In this document: positions 13,166-22,367 of the stretch, piece after piece
How the letters are laid out: each line of letters starts with the position of its first letter
How positions within the stretch are numbered: position 1 is the first letter of the stretch
NCBI GenBank assembly: GCA_000469685.2
Contig: LS997564.1
Coordinates: forward strand, 19,493,460-19,557,459
DNA: 64,000 bases
Direction: 5' to 3'
Source of the DNA: Haemonchus contortus
Taxonomy: Eukaryota; Nematoda; Chromadorea; Rhabditida; Trichostrongylidae
Notes under the pieces: generated by a model
Databases searched by the model: none
The model's input: the letters and a program-made list of their open reading frames with translations, nothing else
What the model was told of the DNA's origin: nothing
Position numbers and translations under genes: made by a program

Positions 13166-14050
13166 TCATCCAAGAAGATCATAGATTGGTGCCACTTGTT
13201 CTGATACAGTCCGTTTCGTTACAATTGGTTTCTTTGGATAACTCCATTGCAGTTCGAATGCGTCTTCCTCTGGAATCCACTTCAGGCCTAAGACCTTTGG
13301 TTTTCCTGACTGGCTCAGTTTGTTTTCTGGAAGGCATTGGTTGACAATGCTGCAGCTGGTTCTGAACTCGCGTAAGTTCATATTCATTTCTGCGGAAATT
13401 TGCTGTGCTTTGTTGCAGTGTTGCAGTGCTTCTTCTGGTGTAGCAGCAGTCATTAGTAGGTTGTCCACATATATGTTCTCCTTGATCAGTTCTGCCATTT
13501 TTTCCCGGTTTTCAATATTATTGAGTTGTTCCATGATCGTGGCCCCCAATAGAAAAGGTGAACAGTCCAGCCCGAAGGTGACACGTGTGAATCGAAAGGC
13601 AACAATATTGTCAGCGCCCAGCGGCTCAGAGATGTCACGTATCCATAGACAGCGTGTCGTGTCTCGGTCACAAGTTTGCAAGCGAACTTGAAGAAATGCT
13701 TTCTCCACATCGCTGATTATCGCAATGTTTCATGTGCGAAAACGGAGCAATATGTCGATCATCGGAGGCAGAATGACAGGACATTGGTGAAGTTTGTCGT
13801 TGAGACATGGTGAATTCCTGAAGTGTGCAGAGCCATCACAAACGACTCGGAGCTTAGTTGTGTCCTTGTCAGGCGTTATGACGGCCTGATGTGCCAGATA
13901 ATGAATTACTGATTCGTCAGGTTCTGTCTTTCGTCGAGTTCCTCAATCACTCCTTTGATTAATTGATCTTGGAATGTGTTGTGATACTGTTGCAACAACT
14001 AGGGCTGCTGTTTGAACTTCGAATGATAGATTTGAGCCTGTTTTAAGCTA
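13166..14050 (-). pseudogene. Bel/Pao reverse transcriptase
   Basis: The segment near 13950-13720 reads in shifted frames as the Bel/Pao RT N-terminal motif region (TKLRVVCDGSAH, SPCLNDKLHQ). The open frame 13708-13166 has DVEKAFLQVRL (first catalytic Asp), LWIRD, VTFGLDCSPFLLGA and IYVDNLLMTA (13459-13471). The family normally has YVDD at this last site. Downstream, VLGLKWIPEEDAFEL is typical of the thumb region. Several frameshifts and stops lie upstream, so no single functional RT frame exists. Confidence 0.88.
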
Positions 14051-14086
14051 TGGCTCGGTTGTCTGAAGTTCTTCCGCGTCGTCCTT

Positions 14087-15331
14087 TCATGGTAGGCGGA
14101 CATAGTGACCATCATCATGGCGTTGCGCGGTAGCTCGAAACTGTTTCCAGATTTTGTCGTTGATCGTATGCCGTTCCTCAGTTTGAGTTCTTGTGTATAC
14201 CTCGATTCCTGCAGACTCTAGGCTCCAATAGGCCCCACTGCATGAGCTCCTGTCATCAACAGTTGGATGTGATTGAAACTCGTTTATCTGTGCGTCCAGG
14301 GGAGCGATATTGTTTCTGCCAGCGATGAGATATCCTATTTTCGAGTGCAGCAGTCTTACCCCTGAAGGTAGAATGTGTTCGCTTTCAAATCCTTGACCAA
14401 ACAACGTGAAAAGGTCGCCATAGCCTAGTAGGATAGGTGTTTGTAGTGTTTGAATCTGCGGCGGAATGGACAATTTGATGTTGTGAAGTTGAAGATGTTG
14501 GCGATCTTCTTCAAGGAGTGGGGTTTGCTTAAGGTCTCCCGTGATGAAGTCTATCCTCGCCAGTTCGAATTTATGTCGAGTACCGTGGCGGTCTTCGATT
14601 TCGATTTGAGTCTTCTCGCATGATTGATTCTTCGCAGAGCTATTGCCAAACGTCTGGATTGTTAGTTGGAGCTGACCAGTTTTTGGAAGTCCTAGGTGTT
14701 CTGCGAAGTCGTTCGTGATGAACGACCGATTTGCGCCTGTGTCCAGCACGATATAAACGTCTTCGAGCTCCTGCGTTCTGGCGTTGCAGACTCTAGCTTG
14801 CCCAACGAGGAGGTCCTCTGAATCCTCTTCTGTACGTTTGGCTTCTTGCTGGTGTTGTCTGGTTTCGTCGTTGATTTGACTCAACGTTGAGCTTCTTTCG
14901 GCGTCTGATGTCATGGTGTTTTGCTTTGCAGCCGTTCTCTTTGTCGCATGCCCTTCTGAATGAGCCTTCTGTAAGGCATCTTCCGCAGATTGTATGGTTG
15001 AAGGCTGCGATTTGAAGGACTTCTGACAGATGGATGTGTGATGACCCTTCTCCTTGCACTGTCGGCATGCTCCTCGACTACAGTTTTTGGTGCGATGTTC
15101 GCTTGATTCGTAGTTTTGACAGAGCCTTATTTTCCTGATGAGCTGCAATCGCTGATCAATTGAAGAATACCTGGGGCAGAATCTTGGTGCATGATCGGTT
15201 CCGTTGCAGTAGATGCAAGGAAAAGTTCTGTTTGGGTTTTTACCGAGTTTGGTTGCTTTCGTTGCTGACGGAGCGCTGAGGTTGAGCTCTTCGTTCATGG
15301 TTCCACTTAGGTTTTCCAACTGAGCTTCCAT
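14087..15331 (-). pseudogene. Bel/Pao Gag nucleocapsid plus aspartic protease
   Basis: This 414-codon frame carries three CCHC-type knuckles: residues 39-52 (CIYCNGTDHAPRFC) and 89-102 (CRQCKEKGHHTSIC) fit CX2CX4HX4C, while the middle one at 71-84 has Tyr in place of its second Cys. A retropepsin follows with VYIVLDTGANRSF (DTG codons at 14735-14743). Gag packages the RNA and the protease cleaves Gag-Pol. The frame lacks its N-terminal Gag half, which lies upstream in other frames, so it is a broken part of one polyprotein. Confidence 0.88.
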
Positions 15332-15403
15332 CTCGGGGAAATCGTGAAGGTCTTGAAGTAAGTGCTTGGTTGACCAGCTTAGCCCTTGAGAGGACGCTCC
15401 CTT

Positions 15404-16092
15404 TTAGATCATGGTCCGCTGGATTTTATCGCAGAACTTCCTCAATATATTGCGTCGCATCTGTTGCGTCTCAGTGCTTTCTTCCTTCCTCTCCAATTGA
15501 GAAATGATTGCAAGTATTTTGTCCAGTGCGTTCATTTGGTCGGTATTTGTCGTGCTTGCCGGTTGTATGTCTTGCAACTCTTGAAGCAGATGGTTCACAA
15601 CCGCTTCCTGATTGTCGTATTTTTCCATGAGGAATTGGATGGCAACGTCATAGTTGTCTGCTGTAACTTGGAGCTTGCTGACCGTGTCTTTTGCGAGCCT
15701 TCGAGGGCTTCCAGCAGGTAACTCAGCGTCTTCATCGGTACGTCCGCATTCTGCCCTAAGATGAGACAGAGCGCGGTCAACCGATTCTGACCTTTTAGGT
15801 ATGTAGCTTGGGCGCTAGCAATGTTCTGCTCGATTTTGGCCATCTGGTTTTCATCTGGTGGTGGCTGGAGTTCGTCGGCCGCTTCGATATGGTTGTCCAG
15901 TGCTTTTTGCAATTTTGCCATATTGATCTCTAATTCACAACGTTCTTGGCGAAGGCGTCGCAAGAAGTGTGGGTTGAAATCTTCCTCGAAGCTTCTTTCA
16001 TGATTGCTTACAGCGTGCTTTTCGAGTGTTTCCCTCAGCATCGCGTTCATTCGAGTGAGCCAGGGCTGTTCGCCGCTAAGTCTGACAGCCAT
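15404..16092 (-). pseudogene. Bel/Pao Gag N-terminal half
   Basis: Frame 16092-15595 (MAVRLSGEQPWLTRMNAML...) is helical and charged, with heptad-like Leu spacing. It continues after a frameshift near 15640 in frame 15628-15404 (LLQELQDIQPAS, LERKEESTETQQ), which then meets a stop before the knuckle-bearing frame. Position just inside the 5' LTR and composition fit the matrix/capsid part of Gag. No catalytic motif is expected. Confidence 0.7.
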
Positions 16093-16206
16093 TTTGTGTG
16101 CGAATTTGATCCAGGAAGTCCAACAATGTGCAGAATCAGAAGGAGTAACTGTTTAGGAAGTTCGGAGTCTTTGGTTTGTACAGCTGTGATGGCTAAGAAC
16201 TTACGA

Positions 16207-16222
16207 CCCGGCCGATGCACCA
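16207..16222 (-). promoter_or_regulatory. Primer binding site, tRNA-Gly
   Basis: The plus strand reads CCCGGCCGATGCACCA, exactly the 3' end of a eukaryotic tRNA-Gly(GCC) with its CCA. The minus-strand transcript can therefore pair with the tRNA to prime first-strand DNA. It lies 4 nt inside the 5' LTR, as expected. Confidence 0.88.
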
Positions 16223-16226
16223 ACAA

Positions 16227-16520
16227 CGTAGAGATACACAGTTGCTGGATGTCCATACCGATTTGATAGTGGTTCAGTGACTCAGTGATCTAGCGTATGT
16301 AGCGAAGAACGTCGTAGTTGATAACTTTATTAAAGCCAACGCCGATCCAATGAGATGAAAGATAAAGTGAACCCTACTGCTTAAGAGGGTTTTTATACCC
16401 TGCTTGTTTTGGTGCGTGATCAAAACAACCCTAGATCACTTATCACAAACAACACAATAGAATGAAGTACAATTCATGAACATCTTTCGGTCTAATATCG
16501 ATCATTGATGAATCGATATA
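16227..16520 (-). repeat. Bel/Pao 5' LTR
   Basis: This is the 294-bp partner of 10261-10554. In minus orientation it is upstream of the primer site and should carry the element promoter. ATACG follows it at 16521-16525. Confidence 0.92.
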
Positions 16521-16899
16521 ATACGGAAAATACTATAAAAAAGGCATGAAAAAATGCACATAAACAGAAATCGCACTCAACCTACTGACTGGGTACGATC
16601 CTGCTTAATTCTTATCCAGAGCCATCTAACCATAAGTCATCTCAACCTCCTTCTGGCATCGGTGCTCCAATTCCTTCCATGGCTGCGGGCCACACATCCT
16701 GATGTTTCCAGCTTGCAACATACTCAGCAGCAATAGACCCATTGGTAGTTGGCAGTGTGCTACGGGACCACTGGGGTCACGTCGATGGCATTGACGTCAA
16801 TTCGCTCCAGAAGACGGCGAAGGGTAGGCGGCTGCGACGATGATGACGGCGACGAAGGAACGGTGCAATCGTCGCATAGCGGTAAGAGTCCATTGCCAC

Positions 16900-17369
16900 G
16901 TGGCAACTCTAGCATACTGCAGCGTACCGTGCCTTTCCCGGCTGAACTACGGGCGCTAGGCCGACCTTTAAGTTGTCCGAACGGCACGACAGGGGCACCA
17001 TTCCTGGCCCCATTAGATCTGACATACTCCGCGCAGGTGGCTGGGATCTTCATACTCTACTCGCAACCCAGAAGACATCCTACCTCCTCCAAAAGTAGAA
17101 GATCCCCAACCAGTGGAGGAACTCGCGGAGATTATTTCCAACAAAAAGGAAGACCGGGATGATCTTCGCAACTACCGCCCAATGAGTTTGTTATGTGTGC
17201 TTTACAAGCTGTTTACGAAGATCTGACCCGTATAACGTGAACGTAGGATGAAGCTCAACCTGTAGGGCACGCCGGATTCCGGGAGGGATTCAGCTGCTCA
17301 GACCACATCCAAGCAGTCGCAATGGTCGCCGAAGTGTACCCAGGATCCGAATACCTTTTGTCCTTACCT
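16900..17369 (+). pseudogene. RTE LINE host copy, RT N-terminal part
   Basis: Read in shifting frames: a PGP-type motif near 16995, DILRAGG near 17018, QKTSYL near 17058, then DDLRNYRPMSLLCVLYKLFTK (17158-17218), GFREGFSCSDHIQAVAMVAEV (17275-17340) and RIPFVLTF at its end. These are RT motifs of hookworm RTE-type LINEs. Sequence is cut at TTGTCCTTACCT (17358-17369), where the minus-strand LINE inserted, and resumes at 20375. The 5' limit is blurred; 16526-16900 has no recognisable sequence. Confidence 0.75.
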
Positions 17370-17637
17370 TTTCTTTTTCTTATTCTTTAGCGCCTGTCCC
17401 GCAGTAGACGGGGTCCGTTTTCCTGATATGTTGACGCCACTTCTCCCGATTAAACGCTTGATCGGGGTGGATGTTGACCGATTTGAGGCCTTCGTGCAAC
17501 GTATCGAGCCATTGCTGCTTTGGGCGCCCTCTAGACCGCTTTCCGCTACACCGAATCGGTCCCTGATGGCGTCATTACTTATGCGGTCGGTCGTGTTACT
17601 CCGGCTATCCGGCGCAGCATCTTGGTCTCCATCACAC

Positions 17638-18718
17638 TCAGACTTCTACTTCTTTAGTCGTAGGCCAGCACTCGGCGCTGTAAATCGCGACGGGCCGGAT
17701 GACGGCTCTGTAGGTTCTTGATTTGAAACGCTCAGGGATGTTTTTATCGCAGAGTACGCCAACCATTGAGCGCCACTTCGACCACACTGCATTCACGCAA
17801 GAATTCGTTTCGAAACCCAGGCTGCCGTCAGACGCAATTGCCGATCCAAGGTAATTGAAGGTTGTTGTCCGTGTGAGCTCAGTGCCATTGATCTTGATAG
17901 AGCCTGGCTCGCTCGAATCAGTGGTCAAGTAATAGTGTTTTGACGTATAACCTAAGCCAGACGGTCCGACCAGGCTTGCACCTGTGACTCGAGCTCTCTT
18001 TTGTCTTCGCTGGCGAGCATCACGTCATCGGCATAAAGAAGCGTCCATGGAGCTGGCTTCTGGGATCCTTTTGTAATGGCATTCATGACGACATCAAAAA
18101 GTAGTGGGGATAACGCAGAGCCCTGGTGTACTCCGAACGGCTCTTTGGGCTAGTGTAAATGATGCACACCCACTCAGTAAGCTCTTCGGGAACGCTATGC
18201 TGTTGTAAGGCATACCATATAACGTCACACGGAACCCGCTCGAGAGCATTTTCCAAGTCTAGGAAGGCAAGATGTACCGGTCTTCGCTTTTCGCGATGCT
18301 TTTCTAGTAGAAAGCAAGAGGCGTGTATGGCATCAATGGCGCTGCAACCAGACACAAAACCGCACTGATTGGTGGTCAGCTCGACGATGTCGCGGATACG
18401 ACTGTCCGCAATTCGCTCAAAGATTTTCAATATGCTGTGCGAGAGCAGGCGATTTGGACGGTAGCAAGCGCAGTTTCCAGGGCAGCCCTTCTTTCTCCAG
18501 GTAGGGATAGTCGTGCTCTGTTGCCAACTCTCAGGCACCTTCTTCTCTGTGACGACCTGGTTGAAGAAGTCCGTCAACCACTCTGCAGGATTCCAGCATT
18601 GCGATTTCCACAGGTCCGCTGCTGAGTCGTCAGGGCTACTTGTTTTGCCTGATTTCATCATCTTCATAGCCGTAATTGTCTCCCTCACAGTTATCGTCTG
18701 GACAGGACCGTATACCAA
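17638..18718 (-). pseudogene. LINE reverse transcriptase and C-terminal domain
   Basis: The segment 18718-18083 has DSAADLWKSQCWNPAEWL, RPNRLLSHSILKIFER, TTNQCGFVSG and LAFLDLENALERVP (catalytic Asp). A shifted frame then has GVHQGSALSPLLF and LLYADDVMLASE, with YADD codons at 18024-18035. The frame 17928-17638 gives FNYLGSAIASDGSLG, WRSMVGVLCDKNIPERFKS and RPVAIYSAECWP, typical of the C-terminal part. The YADD motif is intact but at least two frameshifts separate the parts. Confidence 0.86.
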
Positions 18719-18981
18719 GGGATGGCGGGATGAGCGAATTCGACTGTCGTGATGTTTCTCGCCATCACTTCAGTGTTTGTTTGCGGTCCGTCTGGAGGTG
18801 ACCATTCTCGTCATTTATGCCGAAGAACCTTTCTATATCCTCGGTCTGGCGATGGCGGGTCTTTGCGAGTCGATAAGCATAGCTCTCGCCGTCGCGAGAC
18901 TCAAGCTTCTCGTTCAAAGTGAGCTGCCTTTACAGAAGCAACGACCTTCTTCGCCTCTTTCTTAGCGATCTGATAGCGCTT

Positions 18982-20224
18982 CTAGTTGTCGGCTGTCTTT
19001 TCCGGAAGGAATGCGTGGTAATGCTTTTTTTCCTCACGTACTTTATCCCTGACATGATCCGTCCACAGCCATGTTTGCTTGTCAATCTTTCGTCGTCCAG
19101 GCTTGGTCATGCGCACCGACCGTGCAACCCGCGTTGTCGCTTCGACAGCACACTTCCAAGTTTCATCAACAGTCGTTACCGTCGGTAATAAAATGCGGGA
19201 GACGACAGCCGATTCGTTTCCTTTTTCCTTCAGTCGCCACCACTTGATTCTTGCTGGTCCACACCTTTCGGCAACTTTCGGTTTCGGCGAGGCGACCTTT
19301 AGCGTACAAATCAGCGGTCGGTAATGTGTAGCGACCGTTTCGTAAGGTACTGTCTTCGCGTCTGTTACGAGACCCTGATCGCAGTGGGTGACAAGGAAGA
19401 AATTAATCTGTGTCCTGTTTTCGCCGCTATAGAAGGTAATGAGGTGAGAGTCACGATTACGGAATTTCGTGTTTACAATGGCGAGATTATGCGATTCTGC
19501 ATATTCAAAAATTCGCTCGCCATCAGCATTACGTGACCCATATCCAAAACCACCATGACAGCCATAACAGTCTTTAGTAGTGCCTACACGACCATTGAGA
19601 TCACTCGCGACAACTAATGCTTCTCGTAACGGTACTTCAGCTGTCTTTTCTTCTAGCAGGTTCCAGACCTTGTCCTTGGTTTGTTCGGAGCATCCAGCCT
19701 GTGGAGCATACGCTGAGAAGAAATGGTATTTTTGGCATTCGATGACTACAAAGATCTTCATCAAGCGACCATTGAAGCGCTCCACGCCCACTCGAATCAC
19801 GGAAACTCTCAGAGACAATTATGTCAACTTCGTTGGTGGTTTTGGGACTACCACAGAGAGCGGCTTTGAAGCCGTGGCCAATGTCCCTCGACTTGCAGCA
19901 GGACCACCTCGTTTGCTGCACGGCACAGAAATCAATTCTTCGACGCTCTAGAGTACGGAAGACTCGCGTTGCGACGTTAAAAGTTGGCACATTAACGGGA
20001 CGCTCTTCTGCTAACTCATACGAGCGTCCCCTTGATGTGCTAACTTTTAATGTCGCAACACGAGTCTTCCGTACGTTACGGGACTTTTGGACTAGCCTAG
20101 TTGCCCCCCGATGCCGTCCTTGCACCGGAGACTCTCGCATACTTTTCACACTCACCGGCTCTTGCAAGTGCGCGTCGGCTCCCGCGGACGTCGTAGCAAT
20201 ACATCTTGATTCTTTTAGTGACAT
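18982..20224 (-). pseudogene. LINE endonuclease (APE/EEP fold)
   Basis: Two overlapping frames (20224-19637, 19818-18982) carry TFNVATRVFRTL, VQQTRW, SAYAPQAGCSEQ, ASDLNGRVG (catalytic Asp and Asn), FRNRDSHLITFYSGENRTQINFF and PYETVATHYRPL. The family has QETRW where this copy has QQTRW, so the metal-binding Glu is replaced by Gln. After the nuclease comes PGRRKIDKQTWLWTD, typical of the linker to RT in this nematode LINE family. Frames break near 19800 at the endonuclease core. Confidence 0.85.
19953..20074. repeat. 53-bp arm inverted duplication within the LINE 5' region
   Basis: Arms 19953-20005 and 20022-20074 are reverse complements with a few mismatches and a 16-nt spacer. Each arm encodes the same peptide on its own strand (KTRVATLKV...GRS). 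It is therefore a local inverted copy of the start of the endonuclease domain rather than a TIR. Confidence 0.85.
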
Positions 20225-20374
20225 TAATATTCTTGATATGACGGGTGTTCGTAGGCCGGCCTGTCACGGGGCCTGTCGCCTGCATTCGAATGTCCGCGAT
20301 CAGTTCAGCCCACAGAGTGAGCGGTTCCCAGTGGACAATTGAGTGGACCCTTGGAGGAACGGACATCACCACCC

Positions 20375-20582
20375 TTGTCCTCACCTCTGTTGAATACGAA
20401 AAAGCTTTTGACAGCAACGAAACGAATGCGGTCCTTTCAGCACTGGTCGATCAAGGAGTGAACCCCCCCCCCTACATGAGAACGCTAGCTGACTGCAGTA
20501 GTCACTGCAGCGCGACGGTGAAGCTGTTCCAACGACCTCTTCTCATTTTCATAGGGTAGGGTGGGAGACAATGCGACACTAT
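20375..20582 (+). pseudogene. RTE LINE host copy, middle RT segment
   Basis: LVLTSVEYEKAFDSNETNAV, SALVDQGV, RTLADCSSHC and QRPLLIFIG lie in one frame, ending at the GVRQGDTI region (GGGTGGGAGACAATGCGACACT). It is the continuation of 16900-17369 and is cut at 20582 by the Penelope-like insertion. Confidence 0.85.
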
Positions 20583-21640
20583 GAAAACCACTTCCGTAAA
20601 AGTCCGTCCTATAATAAGCTGCGTGGGTGGTCCTACTGACCGAATCGCATGGTTTCTTAATACCATTCTAGTGCAGCTCCTTAACTTCATTCCTTCCCAT
20701 CTCACTAACACCCAAATGTTTTTGGATCGCCTTTTCGCACTGCACCCCAGTGGTTCGTGCGTTATGGAATCCTTCGACGTAAAAGCTCTCTATACAATGT
20801 CAGCAATGGGTCTGCTATGGAAGCCGTATTCGAGCTTCTTAGTCAGCACCAGAACGAAATTGGTATGCGAGGGCGGACTATATCGCAACTGGTGACACTT
20901 GTGAAGAAGTGCCTCAGTTGTAACATTTTCAAGTGGTCGGGAAGGTATTTCGCACAGACTAGAGGCTTGGCTATGGGGCAGCGATTGGCGCCTGTGTTGA
21001 CCATATCCTTTATGGCCAAGATTGAAGCGCCTGTACTGGAATATCTGCCCTTACTTTACTGCAGATATATCGATGATTGCTTCATAGTCTGTGCGTCACA
21101 GGAAGAAGATGTGTGTTCCTACTACTACTTAATTCACAATCAGAGCACATTAAGTTAACACGGGAGAAACCGACCGGAAATTGGCTTCCTTTCTTAAACG
21201 TTCAAGTGAGGCTACAGGGTGATATGATTGTTACGAAGTGGTACAGAAAGCCTAGCAATAAGAACATCATTGTCCATTATCACTCAGCTCATCCTTTCTA
21301 CGTGAAACGAGCTGTCGTTAGAAATATGTTTCGCACCGCTAGGAAGGTCTGCACTGGGGAGGAAGAGCGAAAAGAGTCGCTTGAAATGGCACGCGATATA
21401 GCTTGGTCCAATGGCTACTACAACTTTCCAACTTTACGTAGAGCTTCTTTTGGTGGTGTGATCCTCAGACATGGTAGTACCTCGATTGAAGGCAAGACTC
21501 CTTTTCTACTACCATTTATTTCTGATGAGGTCAGCGCCTCCATTAGAAAGTGCTTGAACAGATCGGGTTTGGAAAATTTAGTAGCTATTGTAAATGAAGC
21601 TATTGTAATAAATCAATCTGAAGAAGCGCTTGATTCGTAA
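20583..21640 (+). pseudogene. PLE reverse transcriptase
   Basis: Frames 20581-20895, 20757-21158 and 21077-21640 connect by frameshifts near 20800 and 21110. Visible motifs: VRPIISCVGGPTDRIAWFLN, GSCVMESFDVKALYT (catalytic Asp), QTRGLAMGQRLAPVLTI, CRYIDDCFIV (YIDD at 21066-21077), NWLPFLNVQVR, and KWYRKPSNKN followed by HYHSAHP, which are typical of the PLE RT end. RT synthesises cDNA at the nicked target. The N-terminal fingers are truncated by the insertion boundary. Confidence 0.9.
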
Positions 21641-22058
21641 CAGGATATACGATCGCCTATGTACGACCTCAAACTGTGTGGTTTGTCCAGCTGGAAGGGA
21701 AGGTGATTGTAACATGTCTGGAGTGGTGTACAGAATTACTTGCCGGGTTTGTGGTGATGAGTATATAGGAGAAACGGCAAGACCACTTCACGTGAGGGTC
21801 AAGGAGCACATAGATGGAATGAGACGATTAAAAAAGTCTACTGCCTTAAGGAGCCATCGGATTCACAAGCATAACGGAGACGTATTTGAAGTCCCCGTGG
21901 AGGTCGTAGCACAGGAGTCGCAAGTGTGCGCGCGTAAAACCCTCGAGGCATTTTGGATACAGGTCACCGATCCCAAAATGAATCGTAGGGAAGAATGCCT
22001 CGCAATCACGCGGGAGCTACGGCCTTATATAAGATTGGCCTTCCCTGACAGACTTTGA
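21641..22058 (+). pseudogene. PLE GIY-YIG endonuclease domain
   Basis: The frame continues as RIYDRLCTTSNCVVCPAGRE, a Cys-rich zinc-finger-like segment, then VVYRITCRVCGDEYIGETAR with the GIY-YIG equivalents VVY and YIG. PLHVRVKEH carries the conserved Arg and His. ARKTLEAFWI, with a conserved Glu region, and NRREECLAITRELRPYIR close the domain. In a PLE this nuclease nicks target DNA. The stop is at 22056-22058. The domain itself is uninterrupted but is out of frame with the RT upstream. Confidence 0.92.
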
Positions 22059-22237
22059 TGAAGACGTACCCCCGCTGACACTGGTCGATTGGTGCCACTA
22101 GTTGGGTGGTTTCGAAGAATCCACGAAGTTACGGTGAGTGGTTCTCCTTTCGGCCACCTGCGTGCCCTGGAGGTTTCGAACTTAATGGGTTGGTGGAGAC
22201 GTTTGGTCGGATAATCACAGATTGATATGATCCTTTC

Positions 22238-22275
22238 AGGCTCTGAAGAAGGCGATTCCGCCGAAACGTCAGCCT
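22238..22275 (+). ncRNA. Hammerhead ribozyme motif (type I, minimal) in PLE 3' region
   Basis: Elements in order: stem I strand AGGCT (22238-22242), CTGAAGA box (22243-22249), one A, stem II GGCG-ATTC-CGCC (22251-22262), GAAA with ACGTC (22263-22270), then AGCCT (22271-22275) completing stem I. Predicted cleavage is after C22270. Stem III is only the self-complementary ACGT, which fits the dimer-forming hammerheads described in PLEs. The unpaired A after the CTGAAGA box is a deviation. Decayed relatives occur at 30747-30785 and 31569-31605. Confidence 0.78.
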
Positions 22276-22367
22276 AATAAAGGTTATTTAAAAACCTCGT
22301 GAAGAGTTCAAGACAACAACAAACTCATAATATAATCATGCCGAGGTTCATAGAAAGCCGTACATGG

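Larger units (their letters stand above)
10261..16520 (-). mobile_element. Bel/Pao LTR retrotransposon, full structure, inactivated
   Basis: The element is 6.26 kb, flanked by the direct repeat ATACG (10256-10260 and 16521-16525), a 5-bp duplication as expected for Bel/Pao. Order on the minus strand is LTR, tRNA primer site, gag with CCHC knuckles, aspartic protease, reverse transcriptase, RNase H, integrase, DUF5641-like tail, LTR. Frameshifts and stops break both gag and pol, and two catalytic positions differ from consensus (YVDN in RT, Tyr for the second integrase Asp). LTRs differ at a modest number of sites, so the insertion is not brand new. It landed about 45 bp outside the fold-back. 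Confidence 0.92.
17370..20374 (-). mobile_element. APE-type non-LTR retrotransposon inserted in the RTE copy
   Basis: This 3.0-kb LINE is flanked by TTGTCCTTACCT (17358-17369) and TTGTCCTCACCT (20375-20386), a 12-bp target duplication with one mismatch. Its minus-strand 3' end is A-rich (AAGAATAAGAAAAAGAAA), as expected for target-primed insertion. It encodes an endonuclease and an RT in broken frames. The host RTE reading continues across the duplication (LVLTF, then LVLTSVEYEKAF), which proves the order of insertion. Confidence 0.88.
20583..22367 (+). mobile_element. Penelope-like element (PLE, EN+), 5'-truncated
   Basis: The insertion is flanked by the 13-bp duplication AATGCGACACTAT (20570-20582 and 22368-22380), splitting the host RTE just after its GDTI motif. 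It encodes a PLE-type RT followed by a GIY-YIG endonuclease and a 3' region with a hammerhead ribozyme motif. Only 1.8 kb is present and the RT begins part-way, so the copy is 5'-truncated. Three frameshifts divide its reading frame. The RT-then-GIY-YIG arrangement is diagnostic of EN+ PLEs. Confidence 0.93.
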
